A stretch of 64,000 bases of DNA from contig CAVQIP010000068.1 of assembly GCA_963712565.1 (NCBI GenBank), positions 1 through 64,000 of the forward strand, written 5' to 3'. The stretch is from VAZQ01 sp963712565. GTDB taxonomy: Bacteria; Pseudomonadota; Alphaproteobacteria; Rhizobiales; Xanthobacteraceae. The notes beneath the pieces are model-generated. The model saw nothing but the letters and a program-made list of their open reading frames with translations, did no database searches and was not told the origin of the DNA. Below, in pieces: positions 22,226 to 30,724 of this stretch. Both the position numbers and the translations under genes were made by a program. The first letter of the stretch is position 1. Each line of letters opens with the position of its first letter.

Positions 22226-24501
22226 TCCTTCCCCGCATTGAACGTGATCCAGATCCGATCCTTGTTGTCGATGCTGTCGATTCTGGCGTCGTTGACGCCG
22301 ACCGCGATGATGTTGGAATCGCGCGGATTGACGGCGATGGCAGTCTCGGACTGGTTGCGAAGAGCCTTGGTGATATTGATGTCGCCGCCGTCAGCGGCGG
22401 CCGGCACGACGATGGTATGGTCGACGCCGTTGATCGTGATGGTGAATGTGACGTCGGTGGACGGCGCCTTGACGGCGTCGGTGGGCACCGCATTGTCGGC
22501 GGTGAGCGCCGGCGCCGTCTTGATCCGCACGCCGTCGCCATCATTGAGATCCTCGAGCAGGGTATCTGGCTCGAGCGTGTCGGCGCCGGGCACGCTGCTG
22601 CCTAGATAGATTCCGACTCCAAAGTCCTCATCGAGCCCGACATGGGCGGTCACCTTCACCTTCGCATCGGAGGTGAGGGTGCCGACCGGGCCAAGATCCA
22701 GATTGAAGTCGAGCGGAATATCCTTCACGTAATCGAGCGCCGGCACGAACTTGCCGATATGGACGATGAGCGGCTTGCCGGGCTCGCTCGACTTATAGTC
22801 GATCACCTTTAGTAAGCTGGAGACCGAGGAAAGGCTGGACAGCGCCATCGGGGCAGCTGGGGCGGCCGGCGCCGCATCAAGATCGATGCCGAGCTCATCG
22901 GCCAAGGTCAGCAGACGGAAGATTAGCCCCTGGACGCTGTCGAAGGTTGCCGAATTGTCGGCGCGCACAAGCTTGATGGTGTCGTTACCGATACCGGTGT
23001 TTGTGCTGGTCTCGCTCGCGTTGAGTGTGACGTTGAAACTCGCATCGGGAGTGACGCCGGCGCGCTTGATGGTGAATTGAAGTACCGCAGTGTCGGAAAT
23101 GATCCCGTTGTCGCTCGGGTTTGCCTCGTGGATGATGAAGTTATTGCCGGCCCCATCGTCGAAATCACCCGCGTGCGAGTCGAATACGAAGGAGTTGAAA
23201 GCGGCCATTGAGCCCGCGTTCGTGATTTTGAACGCCTCGACGGTGGGATCAATGACGACGAAGCGAAGCCCCTCGCCCGTGCCCGTGGCCGTGCCCACGC
23301 CCGCGCCCGTGCCCTGAACGATGATCACGTTGCCGAGGCCGGCATCCTCGAGCGCCGCATTTAAATCGGTCACCAGTCGGTTGGACCCGTCCTTTTCGCC
23401 GTCGGCACCGGGATCGTAGAGGAGCCCGCGCCGCACTGTATCGGCAAAGCTTAGGACCTGGTCGATCGCGTCGCCGACGAGCGGAATGTCGAGGCCGTCG
23501 AGCAGACCATTTTCCCGCAAGTTGTCGAGCTGGTCGCCCAGCTGGCCGATCATGGTGATGATGCCGGCCGCGTCGAGATTGCCGAAGTCGAGCGCGTTGA
23601 GGTTGAAACCAGGATCGAAGTCGAACTTGTAAGTGGTCGGGTTGAAGATGTTGGTCGCCGAAACCGTCGCTGTGCCAAGCGCGAACGGGGTATCCGGGTC
23701 GCCACCATCCAACCCGGGAACCCCCTGGACGGAAATCGGGAGCGCGGTGTCGTGGACGGTCCCGCTGAGCGATGGCGACAAATTTGCCAGATTGGCAACG
23801 TCAACCAACTCGCTCGCCGTGATCTTGCCATCACCGCTGCTATCGAGCACCGAGAGATCGACCGTGATGTCGGCATCGAGGCCGAGACTTCCGTCCACGA
23901 CCGAGACGGTCAGGAAGCCGAGGCTGCTTTGGAAGTTGAGGCCGGTAGGTGTCGTTGCGTTCGGATCCGCATCCGCCGACACGTGCAGCTTCAGCGTCTC
24001 AGCTTTCGCATAGAAGACCGGGCTGCTCGGGTTAGTCGCGTCGACGCCGAAGGCGAGCTTCGGCATAGTTTTGGGTCGCAGGTCCACAAACGCCACCAGG
24101 GCATCGACCTTGATGTCGCCGCTGACGGTCAGGCCGAAGCCGCCCGAGCCGTCCCTGCGTGCCGTCGCCAAGGCGAAATGCCGCGTAGCGGGGAACAGTT
24201 TCTGCAGGTCGAGCGTGAGCTCGAACGACTGGTTGTCCGCGAGCACGGTGCCGGTAGCCGGTGCGGCGATCCGGGTCGTCGATAGCGTTGTCGATGATCG
24301 CGAACAGCTCGTTGAAGGTTGGCGTCGCGCCGCCTCAAACAATTGGATAATCGGAGTTTGCAGCTTGTCATTGATGGTGCCGGACAGACCGGACAGGTTC
24401 AGCAGCTGCGCGACGGATTTGTCGAGGCCAGGAATTTTGATCTGCAGCGCTGGCAGATTCTCGATGCTCTTGGGCGAGCTTGAACAGCTTCTGAAGGCCA
24501 C
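22018..24501 (-). other. Giant protein part 2a: beta-rich domain with EF-hand and start of BNR propeller
   Basis: An 827-codon fragment carrying a beta-rich body, an EF-hand-like loop DSSGDGKITASEL, a helical FRLLTLADELGIDLDAAP segment, and at the C-terminal end SETAIAVNPRDSNIIAVGV plus RIWITFNAGKDWQQLL, the beginning of the BNR propeller. Around 24,250-24,340 the sensible reading (TPTFNELFAIIDNAIDDPD) lies in another frame, so two compensating indels are hidden inside this fragment. Confidence 0.55.
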
Positions 24502-25482
24502 CGCGGGTCGGAAGCAGTGCCGATCAGCGCCTCTTTCACCGCGTCGGGAATGGGGTCGATGACGGCTGCGACCGCCGTAAGAGGATTGCCGGCGATAACC
24601 GGATGCTCGGGCTCTGTGCCGATCAAGTGTCCGATCTCATGCGCGACGATTCCTGCAATCTCCTCCCCATACTGCGTGGCGCTCAGGCCATTCATCGCAA
24701 TGTTGCCGGAAAACACAAAGGCGTTGTCGGTGTGAAGCTGGTTTCCTGTGTCGACGTCCTCGGCGAGACCTAGGAAGTGGCCCCACTGCGCAAATTCGGC
24801 ACCGGTGCCGCCGATGTAGACCGTCGAATAATCGCCCGATTGAGGCCGCTCATTGGTGAACACCAGGTCGACGCCGAAGTCCGTTCGATTCAGCGCACCC
24901 GTCATGGCCTCGACGATTGCTGCCTCCTGGCCGGCCAGTTCGCCGCCGGCAGCAAAGCGCGGAACATCTATCCCCGTGACGGAAACGGGCCCGTTGTAGT
25001 CGGCATCAAGCGCGCCGCTGGTGTCTAGGAAGACAACCTGCGTGGGTGCGGAAAGCTCCACCTGCACGGGTGCGCTGGCGCTGCTCGTGCCAGAGACCGC
25101 GTCGGCGGCGTCATTGCTCAACGCTGCCGTCATCGCACCGATGACGTCGGCCTGTTGGCCCGCGAGCCCACCCGGCGCCGTGTCGACGATTTGGCCTTTA
25201 CTCGAGGGCGCATCGAAACATACGGTCACGTCGTGATTCGTGATCGTGGTTTTGGCCGCCGTGTCGATCGTGGTAAAGGACAGGTCCGCGCTAAGCAGAA
25301 GCCGTGGCTCCAATCAGTTCGAGCGCGAAGTCCTGCCGCTTTGTCCTCGGCCGCTGCCGCGAACCCCCCATTCGGGGCCGCTTGGATCGATTGTTCCGCG
25401 GGAACAGTTCGCCCATGACGCTGTCCATCAGTGTGTCGAAGGTCGACGACCTCGATGGAGTACGGCGCCGGAATCTCATCAT
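24399..25482 (-). other. Giant protein part 1: LEPR-XLL leader and HEIGH metalloprotease-like domain
   Basis: The basic N-terminus (RRRTPSRSS ... RQRPRTKRQDFALEL) continues into LEPRLLLSADLSFTTIDT after a one-base slip at 25314. About 200 residues later comes GIVAHEIGHLIGTEPEH (24604-24650), a zinc-binding HExxH followed by Gly and a third His two residues later than in canonical metzincins. A region such as this may be a self-processing protease. No hydrophobic signal peptide precedes LEPR-XLL. Further slips occur near 24,466 (CCC run) and 24,490. Confidence 0.65.
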
Positions 25483-25551
25483 GGCAGCCCTCCAAATAGC
25501 CCCAACAAAGACCGAAGATTTGTCCGAACGAATTCTGCCGTTCAGCAAAGT

Positions 25552-25776
25552 TCAAGCGTAGGCCAAGCGTCGTGTGGGAGTTCGTCCGGCTTGGATACTG
25601 GGAAAAACGTCAGCCGACAGCAGAAGGCGCGGCTCGAGTAGAACGTCAGCGCGCTTGGGCGCGCGGACCAGCGGTGCCTCGCCGCTCGCTTCGCTGCGGG
25701 TCTTGATCTGCTTTGATGTCTCGATTGCCCTAATAGACAACGAGCGAGGGTGCTTGAAGAGGCATTGCTGCGCCAC
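25552..25776 (-). pseudogene. Short remnant with a second LEPR-XLL leader
   Basis: A 74-codon frame ending PKRADVLLEPRLLLSADVF, the LEPR-XLL signature, then closing after 18 more codons. All three frames close within about 70 bases. It lies directly upstream of, and in the same direction as, the giant gene. It is either the stub of an older LEPR-XLL gene truncated by the giant gene's arrival, or a duplicated leader. The N-terminal part (MAQQCLFKHPRSLSIRA) is basic, like the other two leaders. Confidence 0.55.
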
Positions 25777-25955
25777 TCATTAGGGAGTCCGACTCCGCTA
25801 CTCATCTTCCCCCTCCCAGGTTCGCGAGTAGACAAAATGATGCTTAGATTTTTCCTCCGCTCCTTATCTTGCTTGTATCTCTTCTTTTTCCTTCTAGGTT
25901 CTAAGAAGGATTAAATTTCTTGGATTCACTCAAGTCAACCTTGCGCTGCAACATA

Positions 25956-26078
25956 TTACCATGCCTGCGTCGGCCTCCCATATTGTTCGGTTTGTTTATG
26001 GCGTAGGAAGATCAAAGTGCTGTGACTGTCGGCTTGAACAACGGTCGCAGTGGCAGCAAACATGAGTAGATACTTCAT
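25956..26078 (-). CDS. Possible 40-residue peptide with hydrophobic N-terminus
   Basis: ATG at 26078 is preceded by a good AGGAG at a 5-base distance. The peptide begins MKYLLMFAATATVVQADSHS, a plausible short signal or membrane segment, and ends at TAA 25956. I do not recognise it. It lies upstream of the LEPR-XLL remnant in the same direction. Short length makes chance possible. Confidence 0.3.
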   Translation of the reverse strand: MKYLLMFAATATVVQADSHSTLIFLRHKQTEQYGRPTQAW

Positions 26079-26152
26079 TGAGTCTCCTAGGTGCGGAAGT
26101 TGCACGCACCTCTTGGCAGCGTGATCAAGCGCCGTCGATTTATGCAACCCCC

Positions 26153-26181
26153 AAATGGGGGATGTGACCCCCCATTTTTTT
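26153..26181 (+). terminator. Rho-independent terminator-like hairpin
   Basis: AAATGGGGG (26153-26161), a six-base loop, then CCCCCCATTT running into seven T's. The 9-bp stem plus T-tail is a strong intrinsic terminator for plus-strand transcription. No plus-strand gene is evident upstream, so it may insulate the region or be a remnant. Confidence 0.6.
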
Positions 26182-26336
26182 GGACAAAGCTGGCTGAAAC
26201 CGTGCTTCGACAGTCAACTTGTGTATAAATGGTGTGCTAGCGCAAAACCGATCAAAAATCCCAGTCCCTCGCCCGCGTCTCGGATTAATCCGTGTGCAGA
26301 AACGATTTACGCGACCTTGAACGGGATGAACTTCGT

Positions 26337-26714
26337 TCAGATGATCTCGCTGCCAGCAACTGCTTGTCAGCAGAATGCTTGCCACAAGTATATGCCGCTA
26401 CTTAGCGGGGATGCCCCATCGCCACCAGGGTTGCGCAAATAAGTCCACCACGACAAGACACTATAACTCAGCCAGGGTTGACCCAGGTTGTACCTCTCGC
26501 ATTTGAATAATGTACCTGCGCGGCAATCAGACGATCTCGCTGCCAGCAACTGCTTGCCAGCAGAATGCTCGCCACAAGTATATGCCGCTACTTTCAGCGG
26601 GGGATGCCCCATGGCACCAGGGTTGTGCAAATAAGTCCACCACAACAAGACACTATAGCTCAGCCCGGGTTGACCCAGGTTGTACCTCTCGCATTCGAAT
26701 AATGGACGTGCGCG
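26337..26714. repeat. Two tandem copies of a ~190-bp repeat
   Basis: Copy 1 (about 26337-26524) and copy 2 (about 26527-26714) are roughly 90% identical over their length, sharing TCGCTGCCAGCAACTGCTTG at the start and GTTGACCCAGGTTGTACCTC near the end. The small ORFs in either strand repeat with the units and look like by-products. The repeat ends less than 100 bp from the IS256-like element. Confidence 0.8.
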
Positions 26715-26798
26715 GCCCATCGAGCGCCAGGTCTCTCCGGTGCCGCCACCAGTGAGGCTCCGTGCTCCGCTCGTCAGTGCCGTCGGAGGGGTCGGGTA

Positions 26799-28238
26799 GG
26801 TGCCGTAGCTTGATGTGTTGGAATTCGATGTGACGCGATCTCCGGCATTTTGAGAGTACCGAGTCAGGCAGCGAGGTCAATCTGTTGATCGATGGGGTTT
26901 GTGGCGAGCGTCTGCCAACCATCGACTTTGCGCATGTTGATCTGCCCCGAGGCGAGCAGCGCCCAGAACAACATCGCAGCAGTATCGGCCGACGGCAGCA
27001 CGGTCTGGGTTTTGATCCGTCGCTTGAACTCCTCATGCAGACGCTCGATCGCGTTCGTTGTTCTCGCGCTTCGCCATTGGCTCGGCGGCAGGCGGGTGAA
27101 GGTGAAGAGGCGGTCGCCGGCTTCCTCCAGGCAGTCGGCGACGGGGCGATGACGCAGCCGCCACTTGCGGATGAAGGCCTTACGGCGGGTCTCGATTTCC
27201 TCGGGCGTGGCGGCGTAGATCATGTCGGTGTAATCGGTGGTGATCTCGTCGTGCAGACGCTCGGGCGCGTGGGCGAGTAGGTTCCTGTGCTTATGGACCG
27301 TACACCTCTGAACCGGCACGCCGTCCCAGACCGCGGCGATTGCCTTTTCCAGCCCCGACGCGCCGTCCACGATGAGGAAGGCAGGACGACGTAGGCCGCG
27401 ATTGACCAGATCGTCGAGAACGGCACGCCAAGCCTCGGTGGTCTCTCCACCCATGTTCTTGAGCGCCAGCAACACTTTCTGGCCGTCCTCGCGCACGCCG
27501 ATGACAACAAGCAATGATATTGAGGTGGCCTTGCGGTCGAGCCGGACCCGCACCACGGTGCCGTCGAGGATCAGCCGCACGATCGGCCCCTCCGCGAGCG
27601 AGCGGCCGTTCCAGGCCTCCCAGTCGGCCTTCACCTTGCGCCACACCCGGCTCACCGTGTCCTTGCCGACCGCACCGCCGAACAGCGCCGCGAGTGCTCG
27701 GCGGACCCGGCGCGTGTTGGTGCCGGCGAGGTATGTACTTGCAATCAGCGCATCGGCGGCCAGCGTGCGGCGCTGATAGGCCCGCAGTGTCTTGCTCTTC
27801 CACTCCGTCGTCTGGCCGTCCGGGCCGTCGAGCCGGGCGCGCGGAACCGCGATTTCGGTCCGCCCGAAGGTGCCCATCAGCGAACGTGATCGATGGCCAT
27901 GCCGGTGGCCGGTGACACCAACCGGCCCGTCGGCATCACCGCTCGACGGCTGTGAACGCCGGCCGTATCGCGGGCGCATCAGTGCTGCATCCAGCTCGCC
28001 CTCGACCATCGCCTGGATGAATTCGCGCACCCGATCGCGTACTCCAGCTTCGATGGGATCGAACCAGTCGTCGAACAAATAAACGGCCGTCTCAGCTGCA
28101 GGCTGCGAGGAATCAGACTTGCTGGTAATGTTTTTCATGGCGTGGTCTCCAGTCCGACGCACCAACGCCGGACGATTCGCGGTTGATCACCCCGGAGACT
28201 ACGCCACCCTCAATTCCTACCACCCCAGCTACGGCACC
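26799..28238 (-). mobile_element. IS256-family insertion sequence with imperfect terminal inverted repeats and 7-bp direct repeat
   Basis: Outer ends are GGTGCCGTAGCT (26799-26810) and its inverse AGCTACGGCACC (28227-28238). Inner matches include GGAATT (26820-26825) against AATTCC (28212-28217). TCGGGTA occurs immediately outside both ends (26792-26798 and 28239-28245), consistent with target duplication. The IS256 family usually makes 8-9 bp duplications, so the exact boundary may be off by one or two bases. The single transposase gene is intact, so insertion may be fairly recent. Confidence 0.8.
26864..28138 (-). CDS. IS256-family transposase
   Basis: Mutator-type DDE transposase of about 424 residues, the normal family length. 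The start is taken at MKNITSKSD (28138). The DDE residues sit in IVRLILDGTVVRVRLD (first D), AFLIVDGASGLEKAIAAVWD (second D), and TTNAIERLHEEFKRR (E). The family motif VQRCTVHKHRNLL is also present. It catalyses cut-and-paste or circle-forming movement of the flanking element. The reading frame is uninterrupted, in contrast to most genes around it. Confidence 0.93.
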   Translation of the reverse strand: MKNITSKSDSSQPAAETAVYLFDDWFDPIEAGVRDRVREFIQAMVEGELDAALMRPRYGRRSQPSSGDADGPVGVTGHRHGHRSRSLMGTFGRTEIAVPRARLDGPDGQTTEWKSKTLRAYQRRTLAADALIASTYLAGTNTRRVRRALAALFGGAVGKDTVSRVWRKVKADWEAWNGRSLAEGPIVRLILDGTVVRVRLDRKATSISLLVVIGVREDGQKVLLALKNMGGETTEAWRAVLDDLVNRGLRRPAFLIVDGASGLEKAIAAVWDGVPVQRCTVHKHRNLLAHAPERLHDEITTDYTDMIYAATPEEIETRRKAFIRKWRLRHRPVADCLEEAGDRLFTFTRLPPSQWRSARTTNAIERLHEEFKRRIKTQTVLPSADTAAMLFWALLASGQINMRKVDGWQTLATNPIDQQIDLAA

Positions 28239-28440
28239 TCGGGTAGCCCTACGGGGAGAGTGGCAGACGGTCATATTGCCCTTCCTGCCTTGATGAGCTG
28301 CCAGTGCGCACTTTCGGGCTTTGACACCATCCGAGTACTATCTCCCCGCCAAGCCAAGGAGACCCCAGGGGTCGTCTCATATATCGTGACGCGGACAGCC
28401 AATTGCGGTAAAATGCGCACTTCCTGCAAGGAAGACTACG

Positions 28441-29229
28441 ATGACAAAGCAGTTGCTGATTTACGAGTCGGCGGTACCGATGTCCGCTACCCGCCATGGC
28501 AAAATGAGCTTCGAGCCCGTTGCAGATTATTCGTTCAGTGCCGGCATCAACGCCGTGCCGCTGATGGCCGTCGAGTTCATCCGCGCGGCCACCGAGTACG
28601 CGATCGTATTCGCCGACACGCGCGACGATGTGCTGCCGGCAGTTGTGCTGGGCGTGCGGCCCAATGAGAACCTGTTCGTCTCGCCCGATGCCAAATGGCA
28701 GGCCAAGTACATCCCTGCTTTCATTCGCCGCTACCCCTTCGTGTTCTCCATCGGCAACGACCGAAGTGTGGTGATGCTGTGCATCGACGAGTCCCACCCC
28801 GGCTTGAACAGCAACGGACGCGGCCAGCGGCTGTTCGGCGATGACGGCAAGCCGTCGGCCTATACCGAGCAGGTCTTGAAGTTCCTCAAGGAGTACCAGG
28901 CCCACTACGAGCGCACCCGAGTGTTCGGCAAGCACCTGAAGGAGCTCGGCCTGCTCGAGCCGATGCAGGCACAGGTAACGACGCCGAAGGGTGAGAAGCT
29001 CTCCCTAGGCGGTTTCATGGCCGTACCCCGCAGGAAGCTGCGCGAGCTCAAAGGCGAGGCTCTGGAGGCGCTGGCGAAGACTGACGAGCTCGAGCTGCTC
29101 TATCTGCATCTCTACTCGATGCGCAACTTTAGCGACGTGAAGGATCGGCTGATCGGCTCGATGTCGTCCGAGAGCGCCGAGCCGGCGCTCACTGCGACGC
29201 CCGCGGACACCGGAGAGAAGGTGCATTAG
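28441..29229 (+). CDS. SapC-family protein 1
   Basis: A 262-residue protein of the SapC family (Pfam PF07277, named after the gene in the Campylobacter fetus S-layer secretion locus; unrelated to the SapC antimicrobial-peptide permease). Typical segments are TKQLLIYESAVPMSATRHGK, INAVPLMAVEF, WQAKYIPAFIRRYPFVFS, LCIDESHPG and RGQRLFGDDGKP. AAGGAAG precedes the ATG at 7 bases. No signal peptide or membrane span, so likely cytoplasmic. A paralogue lies at 36908-37672. Two SapC genes bracket the adaptor/SecA-like genes and sit near two LEPR-XLL giants, which suggests a role in their export or assembly. Confidence 0.85.
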   Translation: MTKQLLIYESAVPMSATRHGKMSFEPVADYSFSAGINAVPLMAVEFIRAATEYAIVFADTRDDVLPAVVLGVRPNENLFVSPDAKWQAKYIPAFIRRYPFVFSIGNDRSVVMLCIDESHPGLNSNGRGQRLFGDDGKPSAYTEQVLKFLKEYQAHYERTRVFGKHLKELGLLEPMQAQVTTPKGEKLSLGGFMAVPRRKLRELKGEALEALAKTDELELLYLHLYSMRNFSDVKDRLIGSMSSESAEPALTATPADTGEKVH

Positions 29230-29506
29230 GAGGGAACAGACGAAACAAGCAGCGCGACTGGCTCGACCTGCTTTGGCCGCCGATTGCATTCCGTAGTGAT
29301 CGTTTCGTCTGCCGTCAACCCCGCTGCCGTGCATCCGAAGCTGGCCGCCAGTGCAAACGCTGACGCTCCAGTAGGCGGCACGCCTGCGCAGCATACGTGC
29401 CAGGTGCCCTTCGTCGGGCGCTAACCACAACTCAGTGATTTTTGTTGAGCGCGTGTGCGGCAGCCGCATATGGGAAGAAAGGAAGAAAGAGGTCAGTTGA
29501 GCTTCG
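29230..29506. other. Convergent intergenic region
   Basis: 277 bp between the ends of SapC 1 and the HlyD-like gene. I see no convincing gene, terminator or repeat. Small ORFs here read like shadows. Confidence 0.4.
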
Positions 29507-30419
29507 CTAATTCGATCGCGAGCCGCCGTCCACCAAGGCTGGCATTCCTTCGGGCGGATGCATCTCAAACAAGACCTTGCAAGCAATGCCCGCAGGCAGC
29601 AGCAAATCAGGGTTAGGGAGCGCCAATCGCACTCCAAATGTGCCGCTCGCGGCAGTCGAGAACGCGGTCAACCACGGTTACGATGGCGGTGTAGAGTCCG
29701 CCGACGGGTTGCTCAGGTCTGATTTCAGCCTTGGTGCCTGTGTGGATTCGTCCGTAGTAAGCAGTAGACACGAATACTTCGACCCGCAATGGATCGATCT
29801 GTGCCAGAGTTAGTATTGGAGTTTGCTCGTTTTGATACTCGCCGGGCACAAGAAGTCGCTCGACGACTACGCCGTCAATCGGGCTGCGTAACGTTCGTTG
29901 TTTCAATACTTCTTCAGCACGCCGGATTTCGAGGTACGCAACCTCTCTATTTAACTCTGCCTCTTTCAGCTGTTGTTCAGCGACCTTGGCTTCTGCATCG
30001 GCCTCCTCTAGCGAAGCTAGTGAGCTAATGGCCTTGCTATGAAGCTCATTCAGTCGCTTGTACTTGCTGCGAAGAAATTGCAACCGGGCTTCGTGAGACT
30101 TCGATACATACTCGTTTGTTGCCCGGGCCTGGGCCAGTGCAAGCGTTGCCTCCTCGACTCCATCCTCCAATTTGCCAACGATCTGGCCTCGACGTACGAT
30201 ATCCCCTCGATCAACATCGAGGCGCGCGATCACACCAACGACGGGGCTCGCGAGCTTGACCAGTTGGTGCGGCTCGATAACGCATTCGAATTCTCTTGCA
30301 CTTGCGTTTGATGTCCCTGGGGTCTCCGACGTCGCAATATGACTGGTCAGAACAAATCCAACAGACCAGCCCAAACACCACATAATGCATCGTATCAGCT
30401 GACAGCTTTTGAAGACCAT
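29507..30419 (-). pseudogene. HlyD/RND-type periplasmic adaptor (membrane fusion protein), one frameshift
   Basis: A periplasmic adaptor that would bridge an inner-membrane exporter and an outer-membrane channel. It has an N-terminal hydrophobic segment (MWCLGWSVGFVLTSHIA), a lipoyl half-motif (SPVVGVIARLDVDRGDIVRR), a coiled-coil hairpin (SLASLEEADAEAKVAEQQLK), the second lipoyl half (LRSPIDGVVVERLLVPGEY) and a beta-barrel (DPLRVEVFVSTAYYGRI). At about 29,652 one extra T breaks VVDRVLD. Without it the frame reads AASGTFGVRLALPNPDLLLP AGIACK and ends at 29507, completing the domain. It is transcribed opposite to the rest of the cluster. Confidence 0.8.
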
Positions 30420-30724
30420 GGTGAGTTAATCCTCGTCTCAGTCGTTTCCCACTTGCTTTCCCCCACCATTCAACTTAGATCGCGCTAACAGCAATTCGTC
30501 TGGCAGTGGCCGGAGCTTCTGAATATTCGTCTTTTTTGACAGCCTCAAGTTACCGAGCTTAATATCTCCTGCCAAGTCTGCAAAGGCAGACGGCGAAGAT
30601 AGCCGGCCCAGGGAGATTTTCTTCAGGAAAAAGCCGGCTCGACGCCCTGCCTGGGCGGCCAATCACAACGGACAAGTCGGGATGGCAGCAGATTTCTGCC
30701 TTATCGGCAGGGTTGAGGCGATGA

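Larger units (their letters stand above)
2366..25482 (-). pseudogene. Giant LEPR-XLL surface/secreted protein (~7,700 codons) with at least 20 frameshifts
   Basis: One gene of about 23.1 kb, inferred from a chain of overlapping minus-strand fragments that share style and order. The N-terminus (start near 25482, MMRFRRRTPSRSS) leads through DFALEL, a one-base slip at 25314, then LEPRLLLSADL, the LEPR-XLL signature of very long repeat proteins. Later segments are metalloprotease-like, BNR/sialidase-like, OmpA-like, EF-hand, RTX, Calx-beta-like and LamG-like. The last frame change restores YDDIEHVPPPKALR and a stop at 2366, matching the end of the second LEPR-XLL protein (YDDIEQVTIRKA). No classical signal peptide is visible. 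The likely role is a calcium-binding, cell-surface or secreted giant. The pieces listed separately below describe its domains. Confidence 0.7.
25777..26336. other. AT-richer intergenic stretch before the 190-bp repeats
   Basis: About 560 bp of lower GC than the neighbours, including a pyrimidine-rich tract at 25,841-25,910. On the minus strand it lies upstream of the LEPR-XLL genes and probably carries their promoter. It holds one possible tiny gene (25956-26078) and a terminator-like hairpin (26153-26181), both listed separately. Confidence 0.4.

Noticed and set aside
2366..25482. Programmed frameshifting as the explanation for the broken giant gene
   Set aside because: Frame changes are too many, lie at varied sequences without slippery heptamers, and occur in both directions. 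Sequencing error or decay explains them more simply.
26140..26720. ORFs inside the 190-bp repeats as small genes
   Set aside because: They recur in each repeat copy on both strands with no start sites, and indels between copies break the frames.
29005..29637. 210-codon minus ORF overlapping SapC 1 and the HlyD-like gene end
   Set aside because: It is antisense to the intact SapC 1 gene and overlaps the true frame of the HlyD C-terminus; low-complexity Arg/Ser/Leu composition.
30438..30662. Minus-strand 74-codon ORF just upstream of the HlyD-like gene
   Set aside because: Spacing would suit an operon, but composition is unconvincing and no ribosome-binding site or family pattern is visible. 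It may be the antisense of the GAF-HlyD leader region.
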